From Bifidobacterium sp. N4G05 (GTDB lineage Bacteria; Actinomycetota; Actinomycetes; Actinomycetales; Bifidobacteriaceae): 64,000 bases of DNA. The translations under genes were made by a program, and so were the position numbers. Below, piece by piece: positions 30,076-38,224 of this stretch. The stretch is taken from contig NZ_NJNQ01000003.1 in the NCBI RefSeq assembly GCF_002742445.1, positions 1-64,000 on the forward strand, in the 5' to 3' direction. A model generated the notes under the pieces. It ran no database searches, had not been told where the DNA came from, and worked only from the letters and a program-made list of their open reading frames with translations. Numbering within the stretch: the first letter of the stretch is position 1; every line of letters starts with the position of its first letter.

Positions 30076-30478
30076 TCAGCCGAGCAGCTCATACACATTG
30101 CGCATGGCGAGCAGCCCGTCCGTCATCCACCGGTAGGCTTCCGTCATGTCACCGGAGAAAATCCACATCACGACGCACCCAAAGATGCCAGTTTTTCTTG
30201 TCGGCATCCGGCTCGTCCCAACTCACCGCACCAAGATCAGACAGTATCCGTTCAATGGAATCCCTCATGGTGTAGAGCTTCGCGTACTGGAACGTGTCGG
30301 TGAAGTACAGGTCGACCGTAATATAGCCGCCACGGATATTCAGCGTCCCATCTGGGTGGCAGATTTCCGAACCCACGCCGAAACTTGTCCATGTGTCGCT
30401 GTTTGTTTTGCGGCCGGATGGATCGCCATACACGTCGACAAAATCAGCCCGTGTTGCGGCATATTCGTACAATCCATT
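30076..30478 (-). pseudogene. Detached DUF4268-like tail of the GmrSD gene
   Basis: The reading frame of the upstream GmrSD gene continues past its TGA for about 95 codons. It then shifts at an A5 run (30192-30196, minus-strand AAAAA) and goes on to a TGA at 30076. The interval is 403 nt, i.e. 134 codons plus one base, consistent with a single inserted base. The joined sequence (YEYAATRADFV..., SFGVGSEICHP, GDMTEAYRWMTDGLLAMRNV) fits the DUF4268 pattern, in which the domain begins with Phe-Trp. The stop codon occupies that Trp position. Confidence 0.6.
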
Positions 30479-32542
30479 TCAGAAACTACGCCGCAGCGAG
30501 ATATTACCGCTGACTTGCCGCAGTTCGTCTAAGGTTCTGCCGTCCGCAACTTTCCATACTATCCAACCGTTGATCTGCTTATTCTCGCCGGTTTCGAGCA
30601 TTCTGGCGCGGCGGAATGCGCCGGATGGGCTGTCGAATATCTCGCCATTGGACAGGCGGATGCGGTGGTCTTCGGTTACGGTTGCCGTGGCGGTTATGCC
30701 GGCATACCGGCTTTCCAGCACATCTCCGGCCGCGAGGACTCCGCGTTTGCACAAATCGGCGAAATCAACGGCATTCTGTTCACGTTCCCCTTGGCGCGCG
30801 TTCCGATTACGCAAAGTCCACATAACCTGTTCCCCTGCCGTGGGACGTACCCACACCTGCAGTGCGAGATCGGCAAGTCTGGCTCCGCGCTGCGCGATCT
30901 TCTGTTCATCCCATTGCGAAGCATCGTGCAGTTCCGCGGAAATGGATAGGTATTCGTTATCGTATCCGCCGACCGCACGGTTCTTCTTCTGTTCGAACGT
31001 TCCGTCGGAAAGCTCCGAATTGTATGCGGTCAGGGTCAGATTACCCAGACTGTTCGCCAATAGCGGGAATCGGTCGAGGTCTGCGAGCATATTGCGCCAT
31101 TCGGCGTGCGCCATGGCGTTCTGCGGCATAATGTGTTCGATGGTGTATTCGCTGAAGGACCGCGGATCCTTGGGGTGGTTATAGTTCTCCATGCCGGCAA
31201 GCAGATACTTGCATCGCCAGGCCGGCCGGTACAGGTTCTCGCCGAGCAACGCCTGTCTGAATTCACTGTCCGTAGGCATGCGTGTGGCTTTGGCGGTTTC
31301 GGTGATGAGTAGTGCGGCGAAGGTTTCGGCCAAATCATCTTCAGCCGAATCAAGTCTGACGATCAGCGACGGAACGAGCTTGTTCAATCCGTTGCTGGAT
31401 ACCGAGCAGATCATTCTGCGGAACAGATACGATTCAAGATCCGCAAGCATGCGCAGCAGTCCATCACAACTTACGCGATCACGCTTCCATGCCGCGAACA
31501 TGTACATAACCAACGGGTCCGTAACCTTGCTGCCCAGTTTTTGAATTGATTCGAGACGGCGGTCCACGTTCATATCGCAGCTGCCAGCGGCGGCAACGCC
31601 TTTGATAGCGGCATAGTATTTGGCGTATTCCAGCATGTTCGCCAGAAGATTACGCGTGCGTTCCATGCGCGGCAAGGAACTGTCGGCCGCGAAACGTTTG
31701 AATTCCGCGTACATGACGTGGCCTTTGAGCACGGGCTTTTTCAATGTAACGACCATCCAGTCGTGCAGGAACACATCGAATGAGAGGTTGCCGAGAACAC
31801 GTTCCATAGGCAGCCAATAGTCTTCGTATAAGGTTTTCTGCTCGGCCATGGAGCAACCCATGAGCATGTAGTTGCGTACCAGGTCGGAAGTCTCCAGATC
31901 AAGCCCGGTGGAATTCATTGATTCGAATACCAGTTGCGGTTCGTCACGATCTTGGTCCAAGGTGACAGACACGACTTCGAGACGCTGCAGACCGTTCCAT
32001 ACCACGTTTGCATCATCGATTGCGGCGACCAGAGAACGGAACAAATCAAGATTTGCTTCCAGCCGGGAACCCGTATTGGCATGGTTCGGCCGATCAGGGG
32101 CGACCACATGGTCGCACATGCCGTGCAACACTTCCCTATCGTCGCCGGAAAGCGTCAGCTTGTAGCGGCCTTCGCCGGTTGCATACTTGTCGACAAGATA
32201 GCCACGGTCGATGAGCATGTCTGCGGAGAATCGCAGGTTTTCAGGGCGCTCTCGAGCATATTCGGCCAGTGCAATAAGCAGCAGGGTCACCGAGGTGAGA
32301 CGCTGCTGGCCGTCAATAAGCTGGCATCGGCTGACGCCGTCCGGGCCGATGCCGCCTTCCTGCATCCATACGACCGACCCGGTGAAATGCGTTCTCTCAG
32401 GGTGCCTGCCAGCCGTTACAATGTCGGACCACAATTGCCGGCACTGCGCCTCGCCCCATGAGTATCTGCGCTGATACACCGGAACCACGAACCGAAGCGA
32501 ACCGGTCAATAAGTCCAGCAGGATTTTCTTGCCAGCGTCCAT
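30479..32542 (-). CDS. GmrSD-type restriction protein (DUF262-DUF1524-RAMA), C-terminally cut
   Basis: The 687-residue protein has a DUF262 (GmrS/ParB-like) NTPase domain with QRRYSW (residues 24-29) and DGQQRLTS. A DUF1524 HNH nuclease domain follows, with EYTIEHIMPQNAM around residue 470. Next is a RAMA-like modified-DNA reader (about 590-675: FADLCKRGVLAAGDVL, DSPSGAF, INGWIVWKV, TLDELR). The family cuts DNA with modified cytosines or other modified bases (type IV restriction). AGGGG precedes ATG 32542. A TGA at 30479-30481 removes a DUF4268-like tail, so activity may be altered. It is next to the ApeA-like gene, same strand. Confidence 0.85.
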   Translation of the reverse strand: MDAGKKILLDLLTGSLRFVVPVYQRRYSWGEAQCRQLWSDIVTAGRHPERTHFTGSVVWMQEGGIGPDGVSRCQLIDGQQRLTSVTLLLIALAEYARERPENLRFSADMLIDRGYLVDKYATGEGRYKLTLSGDDREVLHGMCDHVVAPDRPNHANTGSRLEANLDLFRSLVAAIDDANVVWNGLQRLEVVSVTLDQDRDEPQLVFESMNSTGLDLETSDLVRNYMLMGCSMAEQKTLYEDYWLPMERVLGNLSFDVFLHDWMVVTLKKPVLKGHVMYAEFKRFAADSSLPRMERTRNLLANMLEYAKYYAAIKGVAAAGSCDMNVDRRLESIQKLGSKVTDPLVMYMFAAWKRDRVSCDGLLRMLADLESYLFRRMICSVSSNGLNKLVPSLIVRLDSAEDDLAETFAALLITETAKATRMPTDSEFRQALLGENLYRPAWRCKYLLAGMENYNHPKDPRSFSEYTIEHIMPQNAMAHAEWRNMLADLDRFPLLANSLGNLTLTAYNSELSDGTFEQKKNRAVGGYDNEYLSISAELHDASQWDEQKIAQRGARLADLALQVWVRPTAGEQVMWTLRNRNARQGEREQNAVDFADLCKRGVLAAGDVLESRYAGITATATVTEDHRIRLSNGEIFDSPSGAFRRARMLETGENKQINGWIVWKVADGRTLDELRQVSGNISLRRSF

Positions 32543-32748
32543 GGTGCTTTCCCCTCTCTTAAATGATTACTTGCTCGAAAAGAGTTTTACTGGACTTTTT
32601 ATTGGCCACAGTTGCCATCGTCACACTATAAAGCTTTGGATACTCCAATTAGTTGTATCTGTCCAATTAGATGCACTTCTCTCCAAAGCAAGAAGCCTGA
32701 CTTGATGTCCGTAGAAGCATGCTACAAAGCAGCTTCCGACTCGGCGCA

Positions 32749-34095
32749 CTACCATGCAATAAACCGACTAACCCTCTTACCAATTTCATCAGAAGAGACA
32801 CGTTCCTTCAACGTATTCCCGTCAGCACCTAATTGCAGACCTACCCACATTCGCGCAATGACCAATGATTGCATTGTCACGTCATACATTGTTTGGAAAT
32901 CTACGCCTTCCGCATCGCCATGCTTATTTCCGACGAATGCCTTTCTCATATTCCTTCTCCAATCTTCTGGATCAGTAAATGGAAAGACATCTCCTAATTC
33001 CTCTTGTACAGCCTCAAGCATTTGGTAAAAACCGGCAGATTGCATTTCACCGGTTTTGGAATTCCGTTTCATACGCTTTATCTGGTTCTTTGTCTTTACG
33101 ACATACCATCCAATGCAGTCAAGCATGGTCCCCGTCAGCATATTCAACGTTTCAAGGGCAAGATGTTCCTGTTCCTTCGCCACGTAGGCAAGAAGAGTCA
33201 TTCCTTGTTGACATCTATCTACTAGTTCAAGCCATTTCCGAATTCCTTCTTCACGGATGTCGGAAAAGCAAAAGAGATACTGAGACTCAGGATTCTCAAA
33301 ATGGGAACGGTCGACTCGCGGCATATATGACAAAACAGGATGCCACATCTCTCTCTTTTCCCCATCTAATTCGTAGAAATCCTCGTCCCGAAGAACCTCC
33401 AAGTCAGCAAACGTTCTTGGAACCCAATCAGAAATAGTAAGCAGGTTCATCAACGAGCGATGATAAAACAAATGCCATGTCCAATCCCGCAATTCATCTG
33501 TCCTAGTTTCGATGAAGACCATTTGTCGAGCAGTAACCTCATCTCTCCTCAAAGAAGTCTTTACAGAGCAACCAGGCCGCAGCTTCAATCCCACTGACGC
33601 ATCGACCACGATCTCATTGCGCGGTTCCGCAATCACTTCAGTTTTCTTTGAAGAACCGTCACCAAGAGAAAGCGAAAGTGAGGAAATTCCCGACCACGGT
33701 GACAAACCTGGAATGCCAGAACGCATCGCATGTATTTTTCCGAAATTCGTTTTACTATTCCCGAAAACTACGTATGTCGGAACGACAACTCCCGTCCCAG
33801 TTCCCGCAGATACAGAACCACTCACGCGACATCCCACAAGGGTATAAAACCTGCCATTCGATACTGTACGAATTATGTTCGGCAATTCCACTGGCTCAAG
33901 GGGCTTATCGTGGAGAACAACCATTCCACTCGATAAAAACCATTGCTGGTATTTGTCAAAATTGTCTCTGAATGGAACAGTGAGTTCGAAGCGTTTCCCT
34001 GTATCACGCAACATGGCTGCTACTTCTGCACAATTGCTATCAGGTTTTAATAGCCATGCAATAATCGGTTCCGTCAAATCTAATTTCTTGTCCAT
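32749..34095 (-). CDS. ApeA/HEPN-like defence protein
   Basis: The 448-residue protein has a beta-rich N-terminal half and a helical C-terminal half. The layout fits ApeA-type abortive-infection proteins, with an N-terminal sensor domain and a C-terminal HEPN RNase-like domain. A candidate HEPN site is KAFVGNKHGD near residue 395. The Arg normally paired with the His in Rx4-6H is not at the usual spacing (Arg lies 8 residues before His), so catalysis is uncertain. The gene is visibly AT-richer than its neighbours, a sign of transfer. It is divergent from the type III restriction operon and upstream of the GmrSD gene. It could also be a HEPN protein of another group. Confidence 0.55.
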   Translation of the reverse strand: MDKKLDLTEPIIAWLLKPDSNCAEVAAMLRDTGKRFELTVPFRDNFDKYQQWFLSSGMVVLHDKPLEPVELPNIIRTVSNGRFYTLVGCRVSGSVSAGTGTGVVVPTYVVFGNSKTNFGKIHAMRSGIPGLSPWSGISSLSLSLGDGSSKKTEVIAEPRNEIVVDASVGLKLRPGCSVKTSLRRDEVTARQMVFIETRTDELRDWTWHLFYHRSLMNLLTISDWVPRTFADLEVLRDEDFYELDGEKREMWHPVLSYMPRVDRSHFENPESQYLFCFSDIREEGIRKWLELVDRCQQGMTLLAYVAKEQEHLALETLNMLTGTMLDCIGWYVVKTKNQIKRMKRNSKTGEMQSAGFYQMLEAVQEELGDVFPFTDPEDWRRNMRKAFVGNKHGDAEGVDFQTMYDVTMQSLVIARMWVGLQLGADGNTLKERVSSDEIGKRVSRFIAW

Positions 34096-34210
34096 TTTGG
34101 TCTTCCTCTTCGCGCTGATTACTCACTCATGAACAATCGTATATACTCACACGATGCAATACCCTGACAAATGTTAAGGCGTCGCTACTGCCCCTTGGCC
34201 CCTCCTCCAC

Positions 34211-34216
34211 TAGAAT
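34211..34216 (+). promoter_or_regulatory. -10 box for a leaderless restriction operon mRNA
   Basis: TAGAAT lies exactly 7 nt before the GTG start at 34224 and no convincing Shine-Dalgarno is present. The -35 side is weak. Confidence 0.45.
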
Positions 34217-34223
34217 AGGCGCT

Positions 34224-37200
34224 GTGACTCAGGGCTTTATTGATAACAGGACCTCGCTGGTCAAGGATGACCTTGTCCGTACGATACGCGAAGGCGACAG
34301 GATATCCATCGCGGCGGCATCGTTCTCGATGTACGCGTATAGGGAGTTGCGCGAGCAATTGGAGAGCGCAGGCTCATTCCGTTTCATTTACACGTCGAAG
34401 ACGTTCACCGAGGATGCCACCCCGAAGGAGCAACGCGAGTTCTACATCCCTCGCCTGGAACGCGAACAGAACCTGTACGGCACTCCGTTGGAAATTCGCC
34501 TACGCAACGAGCTCACGCAGAAGGCCATCGCCACGGAATGCGCCGATTGGATCCGCCGTAAGAAGGCACGGTTCATGTCGTTCGATGAGGGGTCGGACAT
34601 CACTCCATCCCTCATCGTGGAACATGACGATGAGAAAACCGCGTACATGCCGTTCAACGAGTTCACGACTACACAGCTGGGCGTGAGCCGACACGCCGCC
34701 TCATACCAAGGCGTCGCCAAGATGGAAGACTTCATGGCGGAGGGATTTCTGGACAAAATCAATGAGGCATGGAACAGCGGAGACTTGCATGACGTGACCG
34801 ACAAGGTCATCGACGGCATCGAGCGCATGTACCAAGAAAACCCGCCCGAACTCGTCTACTACATGGCCCTGTACCGTATCTTTAGCGAGTTCCTTGATGA
34901 CATCTCCGAGGATGTGCTACCGAAGGAAGGCACCGGTTTCCATGAAAGCCTGATCTGGAACAAGCTGTACGACTTCCAGAAGGACGCGGCCCTCGCAATC
35001 ATCAACAAGCTCGAAACATACAACGGCTGCATCTTGGCCGATTCGGTCGGTTTGGGCAAGACGTTCACCGCACTGGCCGTGGTCAAGTACTTCGAGGCCC
35101 GCAACCGCAACGTGCTTGTTCTGTGCCCGAAGAAGCTCAAGGACAACTGGGTCACGTACCGGTCAAACGCAACGAACAATCCAATCGCCGGCGACCATCT
35201 GCGTTACGATGTGCTGTTCCATACGGATCTGAGCCGCACGCGGGGCGATACGATTATGAACATCCCGATTGAACGGATCAACTGGGGCAACTATGATCTC
35301 GTCGTCATCGATGAGTCGCACAACTTCCGCAATGGCGCAGACAGCGCCGCCAAGGCCGACGACAAAGAAAACCGATACCAGAAGCTCCTCAACAAGGTCA
35401 TCCATTCCGGCGTGCCTACAAAGGTGCTTATGCTCTCCGCCACCCCGGTGAACAATCGTTTCCGCGATCTGCAGAACCAGCTCGAACTGGCCTACGGCGA
35501 CAAAGGCGATGAATGGTCCAGGAATCTCGGGCTTTCCACCAATATCGATATGGTGTTCCGTAACGCGCAGAAGGCTTACGGTGTCTGGTCGAAACTCGAA
35601 CCGGAGGAACGCAACACCAAACGTCTGATGGACATGCTCGACTTCGATTTCTTCCGTATCCTCGATCAGGTCACCGTTGCGCGCAGCCGCCGCCACATCC
35701 GTAACCATTACGATATGGATGCGATCGGCGGCTTCCCTGAACGTCTCCGCCCGCAGACCATCCGCCCGGCGCTGTCCACGGAAAGCGACTGCGTGTCTTA
35801 CGACGAGATCTATGACGAGTTGGAAAGGCTCACCCTCGCGTTGTACACCCCGTCCGAGTTCGTGCTCGAATCGCGCATGAGCAAGTACTTCGACGATGAC
35901 AAAATCGAAGGCCTGACCATCCGGGGCCGGGAGACTGGTGTGCGTAAGCTCATGGCCACGAACCTGCTCAAACGTTTCGAGAGCAGCGTCCACTCGTTCC
36001 GCATGACGTTGGATCGTGTGCTCGGCTACATGTCGGATACGGTCGGCACGATCGACTCGTATGAGGAATACCGTGCCAAACATTACGACACCGGCGTGCT
36101 TGAGCAAATTGATATTGATCGTTTCGACGACGGATTCGACCTAGACCAGGATGATACGGAGAGTATGGATCCGGACGAGTTCGCTACCAAAGGCAAGACC
36201 AGATTCCTGCTGTCCGACATGGATTGGCGCACCTGGCGCGATTGCATTCTTCGCGACATGGATGTTATCCACCGCCTGCTGGACATGGTTGCCGGCATCG
36301 ACGCAGCGCACGACGCGAAACTGCAGCGTCTGTACCGGACCATCAGCGACAAGCAGAACCAGCCCATCAACCCCGGCAATCGCAAGCTCCTCATCTTCAC
36401 CGCGTTCGCCGACACCGCCGACTACCTGTACGAACACGTCAGCGAGTATGCCGGCATGCTGGGCCTGAACACCGCGGAGGTGACCGGCACGAATCCGGGA
36501 CGCTGCACGGTCAGGAAGGTCGGCGGACACATGTCCGACATCCTTGCCTGCTTCTCTCCGGTCTCGAAGGAACGCAACCTGACCGCGCCCCGTCTGAAGG
36601 ACACGGACATTGACATTCTGATCGCCACAGACTGTATCTCCGAAGGGCAGAATCTGCAGGACTGCGACATGATGGTCAACTACGACATTCATTGGAATCC
36701 TGTGCGTATCATCCAGCGTTTTGGCCGCATCGACCGTATCGGCTCGACGAACAAACGTATCCAACTGGTCAACTACTGGCCCGACGTGGATCTCGACAAG
36801 TACCTCAGGCTCAAGGACAGGGTCGAGGCACGCATGAAGGTCGCTGTGATGGCTTCCACCGGCGACGATGACTACATCAATCTCGACGAGAAGGGAGATT
36901 TGGAGTACAGGGAACGTCAGCTCAGGCAGATGCAGGACGAGACACTTGATCTTGAAGATGTGGACGGCGGCGTCAGCATCACTGATCTCGGTCTCAATGA
37001 GTTCCGCATGGATCTAGTCGGCTATCATCGCGACAACCCTGACATAGAACGCACACCTACGGGCATCAACGCTGTGGTCGAGGGCAACGAGCCTGTCATC
37101 CTGTTCGTGCTGCGCAACACGAACAAGGACGTGAAGGCCGTGGGCCGCAACCCGATCCACCCCTATTATCTCGTACATGTCGGCGACGACAGAAGGATCC

Positions 37201-37511
37201 TGCACGGGCATCCGAATGCCAAGGACTGTCTCGACGTGATGCGCAAGCTGTGCAAAGGCAAGGATACATATGATCCGCGCCTATGCCGCGCATACAATCG
37301 GTTCACCCATGACGGCAGAGACATGCGCCACGCCTCCGGCCTGCTGCGCGACGCGGTCGGAAGCATCATGGACCAGGACGACATGGATGCCGCGGACGGG
37401 TTCTTCACCGGATCCATGGGGAATTTCCTTGACGAGAATGTGAAGGGGCTCGACGATTTCGAACTAGTTTGTTTCCTCGTCATCCGTCCTGCAACGGAAG
37501 GTAAGTCATGA
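34224..37511 (+). CDS. PLD-like/SNF2-type helicase of a type III restriction cluster
   Basis: This is a 1095-residue protein. Residues ~1-160 match the phospholipase D-like domain seen at the front of restriction-associated helicases (GFIDNRTSLVKDDL, IAAASFSMYAYREL, MPFNEFTTTQLG). The His-Lys of the HKD catalytic pair is not visible. The helicase core follows: DSVGLGKTFTALAV near residue 275, VVIDESHNFRN, LMLSATPVNN, and later ATDCISEGQNLQ and QRFGRIDRIGS. It should translocate on DNA. The stop overlaps the next start as ATGA, so it is the first gene of a translationally coupled operon. Composition is GC-rich, like the operon's other flanks. Confidence 0.85.
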   Translation: MTQGFIDNRTSLVKDDLVRTIREGDRISIAAASFSMYAYRELREQLESAGSFRFIYTSKTFTEDATPKEQREFYIPRLEREQNLYGTPLEIRLRNELTQKAIATECADWIRRKKARFMSFDEGSDITPSLIVEHDDEKTAYMPFNEFTTTQLGVSRHAASYQGVAKMEDFMAEGFLDKINEAWNSGDLHDVTDKVIDGIERMYQENPPELVYYMALYRIFSEFLDDISEDVLPKEGTGFHESLIWNKLYDFQKDAALAIINKLETYNGCILADSVGLGKTFTALAVVKYFEARNRNVLVLCPKKLKDNWVTYRSNATNNPIAGDHLRYDVLFHTDLSRTRGDTIMNIPIERINWGNYDLVVIDESHNFRNGADSAAKADDKENRYQKLLNKVIHSGVPTKVLMLSATPVNNRFRDLQNQLELAYGDKGDEWSRNLGLSTNIDMVFRNAQKAYGVWSKLEPEERNTKRLMDMLDFDFFRILDQVTVARSRRHIRNHYDMDAIGGFPERLRPQTIRPALSTESDCVSYDEIYDELERLTLALYTPSEFVLESRMSKYFDDDKIEGLTIRGRETGVRKLMATNLLKRFESSVHSFRMTLDRVLGYMSDTVGTIDSYEEYRAKHYDTGVLEQIDIDRFDDGFDLDQDDTESMDPDEFATKGKTRFLLSDMDWRTWRDCILRDMDVIHRLLDMVAGIDAAHDAKLQRLYRTISDKQNQPINPGNRKLLIFTAFADTADYLYEHVSEYAGMLGLNTAEVTGTNPGRCTVRKVGGHMSDILACFSPVSKERNLTAPRLKDTDIDILIATDCISEGQNLQDCDMMVNYDIHWNPVRIIQRFGRIDRIGSTNKRIQLVNYWPDVDLDKYLRLKDRVEARMKVAVMASTGDDDYINLDEKGDLEYRERQLRQMQDETLDLEDVDGGVSITDLGLNEFRMDLVGYHRDNPDIERTPTGINAVVEGNEPVILFVLRNTNKDVKAVGRNPIHPYYLVHVGDDRRILHGHPNAKDCLDVMRKLCKGKDTYDPRLCRAYNRFTHDGRDMRHASGLLRDAVGSIMDQDDMDAADGFFTGSMGNFLDENVKGLDDFELVCFLVIRPATEGKS

Positions 37512-38224
37512 GCGGCATCGAATCATGCGGACCTGTGACCGCACTCACGTTGGGACTGCCCAGCACCACCGCGGTCATGCATCCGAGGGGACGGCTCGCC
37601 AAAGAACGCTTCTATACGAACACCAAAGTAGGCAAACGCTTACGGCAGCATTTCATCGAGGACATCGACTCAATCACCATGCTCGCCGTAATCCGCGAGC
37701 AGGAGACCGGCATACCGACAGGACCGTTCACCAACGAAATCAACGTGATTGGCCTAGAGCAATCCACAGAACATCCGCCGCTGGAGGTCATGGAGCACAT
37801 CGCCCGCACCCGTGATGAACTGACCCATCACAGGTCGCGTATCCTGTTCGTCTGCGTGAATGGCGGCATGACAAGATTCGCGGTGTTTCGCAACGCGAAC
37901 GTGGCCGAAGGGCTCATGGAGGGCTCGGTTCATATGGGAGAACCGGTGGAATGCGAATCCGCACTCATTCGTCTGAGTGGAACCAATCTGGACACTGTAT
38001 GGGAGTCGTTGTGCGCGGAGACCATCCTCAGCGCGTCGGATCCGACGCGCGTCGACCGACGCATCGTGTCCCGCACGCGCATAATGAGACTTATCAAAGA
38101 AATAGACCAGCTGGAACGACGCCACGCCAGGACCGTCCAGATAGGCCAGCGGAACAGGCTATGGGACGATCTGCAGGCCAAGCGGCACGAGCTCGAACAG
38201 GAACAACAAGGAGAAACACTGTGA
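37508..38224 (+). CDS. DUF4391 domain protein
   Basis: The 238-residue protein matches DUF4391, a family found with restriction-modification helicases and Mod genes. It has a conserved KERFYTNTKVGKRLRQHFIEDI-type N-terminal region and a C-terminal coiled coil (about 190-235, KEIDQLERRHARTVQ). Its biochemical role is unknown; position suggests a bridge between the helicase and the Mod-Res complex. It overlaps the helicase by 4 nt (ATGA) and mod by 4 nt (GTGA). Confidence 0.75.
   Translation: MSGIESCGPVTALTLGLPSTTAVMHPRGRLAKERFYTNTKVGKRLRQHFIEDIDSITMLAVIREQETGIPTGPFTNEINVIGLEQSTEHPPLEVMEHIARTRDELTHHRSRILFVCVNGGMTRFAVFRNANVAEGLMEGSVHMGEPVECESALIRLSGTNLDTVWESLCAETILSASDPTRVDRRIVSRTRIMRLIKEIDQLERRHARTVQIGQRNRLWDDLQAKRHELEQEQQGETL

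Noticed and set aside
30149-30472. Independent 107-codon gene
   Set aside because: It is in frame with the GmrSD gene across its TGA and starts only with TTG; better read as the detached tail.
35163-36107. 314-codon minus-strand ORF within the PLD-like helicase gene
   Set aside because: Helicase motifs run unbroken on the plus strand through the same region.
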